From: Chloranthus sessilifolius
Lineage: Eukaryota; Streptophyta; Magnoliopsida; Chloranthales; Chloranthaceae
DNA: 64,000 nt
Assembly (NCBI GenBank): GCA_021018995.1
Contig: CM037596.1
Span: forward strand, 68,489,367 to 68,553,366
Reading direction: 5' to 3'
Each line of letters starts with the position of its first letter. Position 1 is the first letter of the stretch. The translations under genes were made by a program, and so were the position numbers. Under the pieces are notes generated by a model that saw nothing but the letters and a program-made list of their open reading frames with translations, was not told where the DNA came from and did not search any database. Below, one piece after another: positions 21,390 through 32,253 of this stretch.

Positions 21390-22715
21390 AACCAAGATGG
21401 TCCTCTATCTTTTTAATGCTTTGGCTATGAGAATTGACAGTTTGGGACAAAGAACTCAGGTTCTATAATGAGGCCAGAACCTGCTCCTCAAATAAGGATG
21501 CTCTGATAGATGGTGGTGTTGGTGCTGGTGGACTTTAGTGACTTGGCTTAGCCATTGGTTGTGCCATAGGTTGTTGGAACTGATGCCTTGGGAAGTAATT
21601 TTGCTGATATGGTTGGAAAGGTTTGTAGGGCATTGCCTGCTACTGTTGGGATTGAAAATTATCTTGCCTCCACCTCAGATTGGGGTGGTTCCTCCAAGCA
21701 TACCCAGCAGGTTGCTGTTACCCAAAAGACTGAGCAGCATTTGCAAGCTCCATGACAAGCTCTGGATACTGACCAGCAAAATGACAGTCTTGAATAGAGT
21801 GTGTAAGGGACTGGAATATCAGACATGCCTCCTCAATTTGTGCAACCATTTTAGGTTGCATTACACTCATCAACTTATCAAATTTCATGCTCAAACTATC
21901 TACTTTTCTTTCTAGGTCATTGGACATATTGACCTTATACATTCTTCCTCTAGAGGTAGCTTCCCTTACCGTTCTAGCTGGAGTCTCAATATCATTGCGA
22001 AATAGAGACTCTTGCTGTATGGAATTTTCACTGATTACATCAAAAAGCTCCCAAGCCTCATCAACAGTTTTGTGGAGATAAGTACCCCCACATGAGGCAT
22101 CTTGCTAGAAGCTTTGGACAAGCTATCACTCAGGAATATTGTAGTGGGGACATTGCTTCAACAGTTCCTTAAACCTCTCCCATGCCTGATGGAAATCCTC
22201 AGTTGGGGATTGAGCAAATGAAATGATGCTCTTCCTCAACTGGCTAGTTTTGGACATTGGAAAAATTTTAGCTAAAAATTAGCATTGGAGATCATTCCAG
22301 GATTGTATATTGTTGGCTGAGAGCATGGATAGCCAAGTTCTGGTTTTGTCCTTTAGTGAAAAAGGAAAGAGCCTCAGTTTGGTGGCTTCTTCTCCCAAGC
22401 CAGTAATATTGAATGTAGTGCAAAGAGTAAGGAATTCATCAATGTGTTTATAAGGATCCTCCTTACTCAGTCCATGAAATGAGGGCAGCATTTGAATGAT
22501 TGAGGATTTAATTTCATAATTACCTTGAATAGCAGGGAATTGAATGTAGAAAGGGGATGTATATGCCCCTGGTGCATTAAATTCCTTCAAGGTCCTTTGC
22601 TGCTGTTCCATCATAAATGGCTCACAATTAATAACAGGTGTGTGTGGGGGGTGCTTAGGTCAAAGAAGCCTTTCAACTTCAAGGTCTGGTTGAGGGATCT
22701 TCTACCAAGCATACA
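21390..22715 (-). pseudogene. Athila copy 2 Gag
   Basis: The N-terminal MLGRRS start lies near 22710. Its frame reaches a stop quickly, and the recognisable Gag resumes at 22614: IIQMLPSFHGLSKEDPYKHI, LRLFPFSLKDKTRTWLSML. Several stops lie between 22278 and 21943. The zinc knuckle (near 21830) reads CLIFQSLTHSIQDC, so the second cysteine of the CCHC box is phenylalanine. A Q-rich tail follows with stops. Homologous along its length to 11176-9824. Confidence 0.83.
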
Positions 22716-22981
22716 ACACACACACTACAAAAAAATAGCAACATCAATTTACAGCAGACAAACACCACAGACACAAAATACTTGCTGAAATAAAGAAATG
22801 ACAAAATGACAAAACTGAAACTATAAGAAAATGAAAAGGAACTGCAAACTCAAGCAAAATGTGCTCCAACTACAAGCTATGAACTGCTCTCCTGACTACA
22901 GCTTCATATCTGAAATCAAATTCAACAGACTACAACATTACAGCAGCATTAATTCAAACACTATGACTACAAAAATTCTAA
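22716..22981 (-). other. Athila copy 2 5' leader (truncated)
   Basis: Noncoding, with words loosely shared with the copy 1 leader (TGCTCC...CAGCTTCA.ATCTG). It ends at a junction with Tekay element B before any primer site is reached. Confidence 0.55.
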
Positions 22982-24400
22982 CTAAAATGTAGATTTATCA
23001 TACAGAGAAAGGTCTTCCAATAATTTCCATCGACAGGGTCCCGTAACCAAACTAGCTAACTGAGCCGAATTCTTCCAGCTCAAGGCATTAGCCACGATGT
23101 TTGCTTTACCTGGGTGATACTGAATGGAGCAATCATAGTCCTTAAAAAATTCAATCCATCTCTGTTGCCTCATATTCAATTCCTTTTGCATAAATAAGTA
23201 CTTGAGGCTTTTATGGTCCGTGAAAATCTCGAAGGTCTCACCATATAGATAATGTCTCCAGATCTTAAGTGTAAAGATCACCACGGCTAACTCAAGATCA
23301 TGCATCGGGTAGTTCTTTTCATGGTCCTTAAGTTGTCTCGACCTGTAAGCAATGACCTTTCTATTCTGATTGAGTACACAGCCTAAGCCACTGTATGAAG
23401 CATCACTATAAACAACAAATCCTCCACTACCTGATGAAATAGCCAACACTAGAGCAAAAGTAAGTTGTTTCTTAAGTTCCTGGAAACTCTCTTCACATTA
23501 ACTAGTCCACTCAAACTTAACATCTTTCCTTACAAGTGGTCCTAAAATTTTAGAAAATCCCTCTACAAACTTCTGTAGTACCCAGCCAGACAGAGGAAAC
23601 TATGAATCTCAGTCACAGTCTTTAGTTATTCCCAGTCTACTACTGCCTTAATCTTCGTTGGATCAACTGTCACACCTGCTTCTGAGACTACGTGGCCTAG
23701 AAAGCTCACTCGTTCTAACCAGAAATCACACTTGTTGAGTTTGGCGTATAACTGATGCTCACGTAGCATCTGTAATCTAATGCGTCAATGTTGTTCGTGT
23801 TCTTCTCTTGACTTTGACTAAATAAGAATATCGTCTACGAACACAACCACGTATGTATCAAGATGTGGTTTAAACACCCTATTCATAAGATCCATAAATG
23901 AAGCTAGTGCATTAGTCAAGCCAAAAAGGCATCACCAAAAACTCATAATGCCCATATCTGATTCTGAATGCAATCTTCTGAACATCTTCGACTTTCACTC
24001 TCAGCTGATGCTAACCTGATCTTAAGTCAATCTTCGTAAAGAACTTCGCCCCTTGTAACTGATCAAAGAGGTCATCGATCCTAGGCAAAGGATATTTGTT
24101 CTTTATCGTCAATTTATTCAATTGATGATAGTCGATGCACAGTCTCATCGACTCGTCCTTCTTCTTGATGAACAAGGCCGGTGCTCCCCAAGGAGACACA
24201 CTAGGTCATATGAAGCCTTTGTCCAACAACTCTTTTAACTGTTCCTTCAATTCTTTCAACTCGGCCAGAACCATTCGATAAGGTACTTTAGATACTAGCT
24301 CCGTACCTGTAACTAAGTCGATTGCGAATTCAATCTCTCAATCTGGTAGTAATCCTAGTAAGTTATCAGGAAACACGTTCAAAAACTTGCAAGCAATTGG
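22982..24400 (-). pseudogene. Element B reverse transcriptase and RNase H
   Basis: The RT part (about 24300-23700) shows [49 protein letters not shown] and [11 protein letters not shown]. The catalytic box [10 protein letters not shown] lies near 23840. In-frame stops occur after several of these. RNase H (23449-22982) shows [17 protein letters not shown] (first Asp), [30 protein letters not shown] and [15 protein letters not shown]. This last reads ANALS where element C keeps ADALS, so an RNase H catalytic Asp is lost. The coding region stops at the 22982 junction. Confidence 0.85.
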
Positions 24401-24576
24401 AATATCAGTAATGACGTTCTTCACTTCTCGTTGCTCTTGCAGAAATGCAGGTAACCATCGCATCCTTTCCTCATCAGCCGCTCAGCTCGTACCGCGGAGA
24501 TGATTGGTATAATCTTACCCTTCTCACCGACAAATCGAAAAGATTTCAATTTCGATAGACCAAATGTGATAACTTT

Positions 24577-24899
24577 TCATAGGTAGTCAACGCTCGCATG
24601 ATAAGCAGATAGCTGATTCATGTCGAGAAGTACATCGAATCCTTGCATATTCAACAAAATGAGATCCGTCATCATCTCGTGATCTTCAACTTGTACGATA
24701 ATAGATCGACAACATGTGTCTGTAGTCATTGAATTTCCCGTAGGAATTGACATGTCCAAAATGAACTCCAATGCTTTGGGAACGACCTTCAATCTTTTCG
24801 CAAACTCTGGAGTCATAAACAAGTGGGTAGACCCTGGGTCTATCAGAACTCGTGCATCACAACGATCACCGTCATTTTCTTTATGTAGTTGTAAGGTAC
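24577..24899 (-). pseudogene. Element B protease
   Basis: Begins at the acceptor end of the intron-like gap with GTLQLHKENDGDR. It contains the active-site region LIDPGSTHLF, then FAKRLKVVPKALEF, TTDTCCRSIIVQVEDHE and LLDMNQLSAYHASVDYL. The last stretch is intact here, whereas element C has a stop just after MN. The frame differs from gag by 2, exactly what removal of the 146-bp gap would correct. Confidence 0.8.
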
Positions 24900-25045
24900 C
24901 TATGTTAATACATATACTAGATAATTGGCATGCATGGCAAGGTTAAATACTCACAAAATAGAAACCTAGTGGATCATTCTTCTTTATGCACCTTCTTCAT
25001 CTAAAATGCAATTAAACTAAATTAAACATAACTATACGATTATAC
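24900..25045 (-). other. Putative intron between gag and protease, element B (146 bp)
   Basis: The minus strand reads ATCCAAG|GTATAATCG ... TTAACATAG|GTACCTTAC. Unspliced reading reaches TAG after GIIV. Splicing gives VIQ-G-TLQLH in frame. The same donor and acceptor contexts occur in element C (52281-52418), although the internal sequences have diverged and the lengths differ by 8. Confidence 0.7.
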
Positions 25046-26345
25046 CTTGGATCACGTCATTACTTGCCCGAGCATCCTCGGTAGTCACTGCAAAAGCGCA
25101 GCTTTATATAGTAGGTTTCGTAGGTCGCGTAGGCCTTTGCGCTGTAGCAGATGAAACTGTACCTTCCTTTCTCAATTATGGGCAATCTCTGATCATATGG
25201 CCCATCTTTTCACATTTGAAACATCCCTCGGTGCCTCAAGTTTTATGAGATTTGCCACAACAAGCACACATGACTTGGGGACTCGACAACCCTGCTCTCA
25301 AGAATCCCTGAGTAACAGATGCTCCCGACGTCTAGGTCTGAGCAAGGCCATCTATACGGAAATGTCTCACAAGAGCAGATACTGATGGCCTGAGATAATT
25401 TGTGTAGGCAGGTTGTCTTGAAACTATAGGTGGTGCTACAAATCTCGGATTTTTGTTCTCCGAGTCGTAGTTACTTGCTCTCCCTTGGCCCGCCTTATTC
25501 TTATTCTGTTGATCCCGTCTTTTATACATGTTTTCTATGTCTCTCTCTGCAACAATCGCTTTTCCATTTACTTCACTATATGTTTCTAGCTCCAAAACAG
25601 AAATTCTATCTCTGACATTCGACCTTAGGCCTTCTTAAAACTTACTGGCCTTCATCAATTCCATGGCCACTAATTTCGGAGCAAATCTTGACAATCTAGT
25701 AAATTCAGTTTCGTACTCCCGCACAGTCATACTCCCTTGCTCCAAATTTGCAAAAGCTTTTCTCATCTGACTCCTCACTTGCTTTAGGAAATACTCTTTG
25801 TTGAACACCTCTACGAGCTCCTCCCAAGTCCACAGTCTATGAGAAATTTCAACCTCCTTGTTCCTCAACACCGACTTCTATCATGGGTCGGTTTCACCTT
25901 CTAGCTGGAAAGAAGCCCAACAAACCTTTTCTTGTTCTATACATGCCAATCTCTGCAAGAGTTTCTCGATCTAGTTTAACCATTTTTCCGCTTCTAGCGG
26001 ATCCGTATGCCCATAAAAACTAGGAGGCCTCAATCTCCTAAAGTCCATAAATGATGAGGGCAATAGCACTGGTGGAGATGGTGGTGGTGGCTACTGATGG
26101 TTCACATTATTGGCGGCCAGTAATGTTGTCTGTTCAACCAATAGTGTAGTCTACTATGTCTGTTGGGCCATGGCAGTGGCCACAGCCTCCATGGCCTATG
26201 CCATCCTATCAGTTGCCTCATTCCTCTGACCTCTCTCATTCGGAGGGTTTCTCTGATCTCTACTAGAACCTGTCGGGATCTCATCCCCACTCCTCAAATT
26301 TCTATTGCGACCGCCTCTAGATCGTCCTCTACTTCTCAGGTACAT
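25046..26345 (-). pseudogene. Element B Gag
   Basis: The retrotransposon gag domain is readable as LLPSSFMDFRRLRPPSFYG, DPLEAEKWLN, WASFQLEGETD, LWTWEELVEVFNKEYFLKQ, MTVREYETEFTRLSRFAPK and LELETYSEVNGKAIVAERD. A zinc-finger tail with CFKCEKMGHMIRDC follows (C-x2-C-x4-H-x4-C), then VTTEDARASNDVIQ at the intron-like donor. About eight in-frame stops. The start region near 26345 reads RSRGRSRGGRN, like the basic start of element C. Confidence 0.82.
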
Positions 26346-26458
26346 CTTAATTTGTTACAATGAAACAAAAGTTCCATTAACAGATGATCCCTATACTCCA
26401 ACAAAATCTTAATTGTCGAGTCTAATCTAAGACTCGTTAGAAATTTCTAAAGCCTAGG

Positions 26459-26471
26459 CTTTGATACCAAC
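26459..26471 (-). other. Primer-binding site, tRNA-Met type, element B
   Basis: The minus strand reads GTTGGTATCAAAGCC directly after the LTR end TGTCACA. This matches the plant initiator tRNA-Met primer site with one change. Confidence 0.75.
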
Positions 26472-28792
26472 TGTGACAGCCCAAATTTCCTAACCACGAA
26501 ACCCTGACCATCGGATCGACGCTAAGGCCAATCCCCGAATGGAACACTTGGCACATCCACACGTAAAGAGGAAATAAAGCAAGAACCCTAGCTAAGCAAA
26601 TAGAGAAATAGAGTCATCATGGACAAAAAGAAATCTCCAATTCTATACCTTAAAAGGCAAAATAATGGTTCTAATCCCATGCAAAACTCATGGGTAGAAG
26701 AACCGAAAGGAACCACCGGTGATGGCCGACCATCACCGAAACATGGTTCACAAAAGAGTTATATAATTTACATCACAAAACCATACTCTAACCACAAAGC
26801 CGGACCTACCCGTGCTTTGCACAAATAAAACAATCCTCAGGATGAGGCCCAAGGTCCTCCTCCTCAGGAGAGAAATTAGGGTCCTCCCCTATGGGATCCT
26901 CTAAGTCAGCCTCAACTTTTGTACCTATGACGTATAATCAAGGAATGAGCTAACAACATAAGCTCAGTAGGGAAATACTAATAGCATGCATATCTCAACA
27001 AAAACATATACCTCCTGACATAAACGAAATATGATTTGTTCTCATAAAGATGCACAATTCGATAATAGCTAAATGAAACAAAACATTTCTCTTAATTTGG
27101 AAAGCTTATCACATGCTCTTCTACTGATTCATGTAACACATAACACAAAAATGATAGTTAAAGTGCTTCACTTAAATAGTCCCTCGAGCATTTATAACAT
27201 CGAGCTCCCGAACAATCATCGTTCAAATGAGCTATTTTCACATGGTGCTCGAGGCCTAAAAAATGATGGACACTTGTGCTGAACACAATTACTGTTGGCT
27301 GGTAGAATTCACAAGATCACAAAGGGTCGTACGGATATCCCGCCGTACCGATCGTGGATTTCCTGCCGCGTCAGTCGCGGATATACCGCCGCATCAGCGA
27401 GGTATTCACACATTTAACCTTAAATCACCGTGCAATACATATATCTTATTGCCGTGAAAAGTAATAATTATAGTTAGATTTGAGAGTTAAAACACATTCC
27501 TTCACACATTTCTCGAAATGAATCGTGAAGGATTCCACGTATTGTCACATTGTCAAAACAAAGCTTGAAAGGTTTTTCTCATCACAAACGCATTCTTCAA
27601 ATCACACACGCACACTTACACATTCACATCTTAAATCTTATACTAAGTTCATGCTTATTCGATGACAAAACGTATTATATCATAACACACATGGTAGTCG
27701 TATCAAATACACATGGTATGGAGATTTCCCTACCTCGACGAGAAGTTAAAATGAATTTGTGTCAATTTAGCTAGCCTCTCACACTCGTGCCTATGATCAT
27801 ACCTAAACACATACAAATTGTAGCCCCACATGTCAGAAAGGACGTAAAATAATAATCTCTAAAGCCTCTCCAAAATCCACAAAACAAATCGAAACAAAAC
27901 TCCGAATCTAGCCAAACCGATCGATTGATTCCAGACCGATCGGTCGGTTTCTCCAAATCGTTCAATCGATTTCCAAACCGATCGAACGGTTTAATCACTT
28001 AGAAACTAAACCTTTGCTTAGGTGTCATATTCCGATCGATAGGTTTCAAACCGCTCGATCGATTTCTTCAATTAGTTCGATTGGAATTAATTTCGATTGA
28101 ATTGTTTCTTTAAAACTCACATACCTTTAATCCTTTGATAAAACTGATCGAACGGTCACTTATTTCAATCAAATGGTTTTGTCAAACTCTAAACATTCTC
28201 GGGTTTTTAACTTCTTTAACTTGTTTTTCTTAATTACATATCTCCTAAATTTCTAATTCCCTCTCACACACACATACAAAGATTAACATAATTGAACAAT
28301 ACTACTTCATATAGATTTCTTACCTTAAATCAATAGATCATTCGATTCATGAGCTCTCACACAGCTAGGGCTTTATAATTGGAGCTTCGGAGTTTCCGCG
28401 ATCCCAAATCTGAAATCTCACACACCAAAATCCTAATTCCTCGCACACATGATCACACACATTCAAAGCTCTCTCTCTCTCTCTCTCTCTCTTCTCATTT
28501 AATCTCTCTTAATAACTCTCCAACAACCAAAGGTAAGAGAATTTAATTCTCTCATATTTGTCTTTTATACAGACAAACTCAACTAGAGTGTTAACCACAT
28601 ACACCGTACTTCGGTGTACACTACCCCATTAATGGTTCATATACACCTAAGTCTTTTCTTTTTCTTTTCATCTACAACTAAGTTAACTAATTCACAAATA
28701 TATTTTCATGTTTTATCTCATGCAGTGGGTGACTCGTCGGGCACGCACATTGAGACGTACTGCTTAAAGGTCCAAATTTTTGGGTCTTTATA
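26472..28792 (-). repeat. Element B 5' LTR (2321 bp)
   Basis: The plus-strand limits are TGTGACAGCCC at 26472 and GGGTCTTTATA at 28792, so the element-strand start is TATAAAGACCC against TGTAACATCCC in element C. The segment after the start aligns with element C (TTGGACCTT...TGTGCGTGCCCGACGAGTCA). It contains a CGATCGATTG-type array (27915-28200) and a (CT)n tract near 28470. Confidence 0.78.
27915..28200. repeat. CCGATCGATTGG-type motif array in LTR B
   Basis: About ten half-palindromes such as ACCGATCGATTG, CCGATCGGTCGGTTTC and CCGATCGAACGGTTT are separated by short spacers. Confidence 0.8.
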
Positions 28793-28899
28793 ATAAGGAC
28801 AATAAATGCCTTAGAAGAGTTATAATTAATGTGTATAAGGGTTAATTAAGAGGAAAAAGAGAAAGAAAATTCGATTTGATGAAGAAACTCCAAAATCTC

Positions 28900-29190
28900 G
28901 AAAGTCGCACGCGCGACTTTGAGCCTTGCTCGCGCGACATGGACTTGCTCGCACGAGAGAAGCTTCAGAATAGGCGTGAAAATGTGTTTGATCAGTCACT
29001 CACGGAACTGAGAAAGAACAGGAGAAGTCGCTCACACGACATCAATCTCACTTGCGCGACTGTCTCAAGCTGTGAGCTCAGGAAAGACAAGCATGCCACA
29101 ATCGCTTGAGAGAGCTCACACGACTGTGAGGTGCCATATAACTCGCTCACATGACCTTGGAGCTCGAGCGCGCGACTGAGCATGTTAAGG
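28900..29190. repeat. CGCGCGAC motif array in plus-strand LTR
   Basis: GCACGCGCGACTT, GCTCGCGCGACAT, GCTCGCACGAG, CTCACACGAC, TTGCGCGACTG and AGCGCGCGACTG recur about every 25-40 bases. Confidence 0.8.
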
Positions 29191-30449
29191 CAAATTCAAA
29201 ATTTTCTTCTAGAACTCTCTGAATCTTTTGTTTGTATATTCTTTTAAGTATTAGATAATGATCCTTGAATACCTTAAAATGTAGGTTGGATGTGGACTAT
29301 TGCTTAGAGATTCTCGCTTCATTTTTGGCATGATTTAACATGAACTTCGTGAGAGGTAGGAGAATTCAATATCATGACTTTCTCTATGAACTGTATAGAT
29401 AGTGTGAATGTGACAAGCATGTGTGTGTGTGTGTGTGAACGAAATAAGCAATGTGTTAAATGTGATAAGTGTGATAAGCAAGTGTGCACGTGAAGATGAT
29501 AAGCAAATGTAAAACGTGTGATAAGTAAGTGTGTATGCGAATGTGATGAGCAAGCATGTGAAACTCGACACCTAGCTATAATTAACCATACTTATCAACT
29601 ACATGGTGAATAACTATAAGTTAGAATTGCACAATGATTTAAGGTTTCCGTGAAATGAATCCCCATCGTGTATCCGGTACGGCGGGATATCTGTACACGT
29701 GGATCGGCCAACGGTCAATGTGAAGCACAAGTGACCCTGTTAACTTAGCTCAGGGGCTTGGCAATGTGGCTCAAGTGACTCTATTAACGTAGCTCAGGAG
29801 CTTGGCAATTGTGTAAATTATTCATTGAACGAAGGTGGTTCGGGGATTCCCATCCGTAATACTGTGGCTCCCAATGCTATATACGCTTGGGAGATTATTT
29901 AAGTTAAGTCTTTAAGTCGTCTTGAAGCACAAGAAGCATGTGAAAACCAAATTAGTCAAGAATGTGAAGAACTAAGAAGTAAATCACGTGTGTGTACTTA
30001 AGTTCAATTTTTATGAAATATGCTTTAAATCCAGTCATAAGATCTATGCTTTGAATATGATATGCATGGTAGGAATATTCCCCTATTGAGCTTAGATGTC
30101 AGCTCACCCTTCAACAATACATCATACGTATAGAAGCAAATATAGGCATCGAGGATTCTGGTTGAGAAGAAGATCCCGATTACATATCGGAGGAAGAATT
30201 GGATCTTCTGCCAGAGGACTGTTTCCCTTGGGGGGACTTGGTGGATTTTGGAGAATTTTGTGTATAAGGCTTGGTACGTCCAGCCTTTTTATTTTGTTTA
30301 CAATGATATGTAAATGGTTATTTTGAACCACTTATTTGGGTGATGATTGTTCATTACCAGTGGTTCGTTTCGGTTCTGTCAGGCTTATAGTTCACCTAAG
30401 GACAGAACCGTCATTTTTATTATTTTGTCGAATTGGAATATCTTTTGCC

Positions 30450-30452
<3 letters not shown>

Positions 30453-30489
<37 letters not shown>
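30453..30489. repeat. (TA)n microsatellite
   Basis: About 18 TA dinucleotides lie within the LTR. Confidence 0.95.
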
Positions 30490-30492
<3 letters not shown>

Positions 30493-30625
30493 TCTAACTA
30501 CATAGTTAGTGATATCATCTTTGTTATGCTTCATGTGGATGTACCAAGTATTCGTGTGTTTCGGGATCGCCCTATTGGCGATCCGATGGCACAGGTTTCT
30601 GGGTTTAAAAATCTGGGCTATCACA

Positions 30626-30862
30626 GTCTTACTCTATAATTCTAGGTTGAGACTTTTTTCTCAGAATATGATCTCGATGGTATGGCCCCTTTTTGTCAAA
30701 AAGGTGTATGATCCTGGGGCCATAGAAATTGAAGATCCCAAGGATGATAGTATTTTTAAAGTGAATGGACAAAAATTAAAACCATATTTTGAGGGTTTTG
30801 TTAAGGATGACGAAGAGATTCAGGAGGTTAGTTTGGATGATTCTGACTATACCAAGCAGTGA
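30626..30862 (+). pseudogene. Athila copy 3 integrase C-terminal tail
   Basis: Reads VLLYNSRLRLF, then KVYDPGAIEIEDPKD, FKVNGQKLKPYFEGF and an acidic end. This is the typical Athila integrase tail (the GAIEIEDP and VNGQRLKPY words). It is open from the LTR junction to TGA at 30860. Everything upstream of VLLYNSRL is missing. Confidence 0.8.
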
Positions 30863-31009
30863 TGATAGAGGTTAAGCTTTCGTCTGCCTAAGGACGTTAA
30901 ACTTAATGCTTTTGGGAGGCAACCCAAGGTATTCTTATTTCTTCTCTTTTTATTTTTGGCAAGCATTGGTATTTGAAAATTTTGAAACGTTGAGGACAAC
31001 GTTTGATTT

Positions 31010-31027
31010 AAGTTTGGGGGGAGGGAA
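31010..31027 (+). other. Polypurine-like tract, Athila copy 3
   Basis: AAGTTTGGGGGGAGGGAAAA is the plus-strand primer-like tract that follows pol in Athila/Tat elements. Confidence 0.55.
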
Positions 31028-32253
31028 AAGCTTTTTTTGAATACTTTTCAAATATTTTTTTCAAAATTATATGCAATTTTCAGTATGATGAAGGAGATTT
31101 AGGAAATATATAGTTTTGATTTTAAGGTTTAAAAAGCTAATGAAAATAATTTTTTATCTCTTGTTTAGTAATTTTCACTAAAATACATGCTCAAAATTTT
31201 TTTTAATATTTCACATGGCCATTGTTTATATAGCTTAAGGTGAATGAATGAAAGGAATTGGTAAGCCTAAGGAATAATAGTAGAGCCCAGTGAGCATTAG
31301 AGTCAATCGCATTTTTCTGAGGGTTGTACGAGAATTTGGAGATTTTTTTTTAAACGGCATCATAATTCCCTTTGTTAGATCTCATTATTTTTATTGTTTT
31401 GATCTAGTATTGAGAATGGCATTAAAATTGAATTATTATGCTAGAAACTCTTACTTGTTTTATTTAAAATATAAAGGCAATTGACTAGAAATCTAGGAAG
31501 TGATTGCAACCATCTTTGGATTGTTTAAGCCTAAATGATTACCTTGATATTTTATCCTTATAGTACCCTTTTTTAGCCTTAAAATAAACTTTTTTTGTTA
31601 AGAACATCAATCATACCCTACTCTAATTAGAATCCAATTGACCATATTTTTTGTTGTTCTGAGAAATGAGAAGAGATGATTGGAGGTCCATGGTTTTATA
31701 GAGAAAAAAATTTAAAGAGACATGGTTGTATTTACAAAGAAAATTTATTTTAGAAAAATATGCTATAAAAAGAAATGAGGGTTGGAAATTGAATTTTTTT
31801 TGTTTTTTTTTTTTTTAAAGTGAATGAGAGAAATGAAAGAGGTGCAATATGAAGAATACTTTGATCCTTATTATATTTTTTTATTTAAACCAAACCCAAA
31901 CCCCATTACAACCCTTAATGAAGACCTATAAGATCAAAGGTTTATTATGATTGCCATGTGGAGAATGAATAAGTATGACTTATAGTGTTTGATTCAGCAT
32001 TCTCAAAGCACTTAAGTATGTGGTCATGAGATCTATTTTTCTTGAAAAGTTCATATTTTTTTAAGGTATGTGGGCAATATGAGAATTTGAATCATTGATC
32101 ACCCACATATGAGTGATATTAAAATACCCAACTTAGAGTGATTTTATTGTTGAGTGTTAAAAATCTATTGTGACGTTTGAGTCGAAGCGCATTTTCTTAT
32201 ATTTTGAAGGTAAATGATATGTGAATAATTGGCCAATGCACACAATACTGAGT

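Larger units (their letters stand above)
17691..22981 (-). mobile_element. Athila copy 2 (leader, gag, PR, RT, RH, partial IN)
   Basis: Minus-strand order is leader (22981-22716), gag, protease, RT, RNase H, integrase. It lacks both LTRs: the leader stops at 22981 against Tekay element B, and integrase stops near 17690 against the PMD gene. Frame analysis gives gag and linker in one frame (22614-20872), PR end to RNase H in a second (20522-18363) and integrase in a third, so there are at least two frameshifts plus many stops. It is an older or more degraded relative of copy 1. Confidence 0.85.
22982..28792 (-). mobile_element. Tekay-type chromovirus element B (truncated)
   Basis: Minus-strand order is LTR (28792-26472), tRNA-Met type primer site, gag (26345-25046), intron-like gap (25045-24900), protease, RT and RNase H, ending at 22982. 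Integrase and the 3' LTR are gone. Gag, PR, RT and RH align throughout with element C (51014-54300), so both belong to one lineage. Many stops and one frameshift between PR and RT. Junction to Athila copy 2 at about 22981/22982. Confidence 0.85.
28793..30625 (+). mobile_element. Plus-strand Tekay-type LTR (5' end uncertain)
   Basis: The end AATCTGGGCTATCACA at 30625 and a central segment (GATTTAAGGTTTCCGTG..., CGGTACGGCGGGATATC near 29640-29700) match the LTRs of element C. It abuts LTR B head-to-head. No primer site or gag follows; the next base begins Athila integrase, so this is a solo or truncated LTR. The 5-mer GTCTT stands at 28784-28788 and again at 30626-30630, which could be a target duplication if the LTR begins at 28789 with TATAATAAGG. 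Confidence 0.65.
30626..32253 (+). mobile_element. Athila copy 3, 3' end (integrase C-terminus, PPT-like tract, 3' UTR)
   Basis: Starts in the middle of integrase at the LTR junction. It continues through the integrase stop codon at 30860-30862, TTGGGAGGCAACCCAAGG (30912-30929) and the G-rich tract near 31015. About 1.2 kb of AT-rich 3' untranslated sequence follows. It is cut at 32253 by a pararetrovirus fragment, just after ATACTGAGTA. The same untranslated sequence occurs inverted at 37780-38262. Confidence 0.75.

Noticed and set aside
30385..30639. ORFs spanning the (TA)n at 30453
   Set aside because: Simple-repeat artefacts within an LTR.
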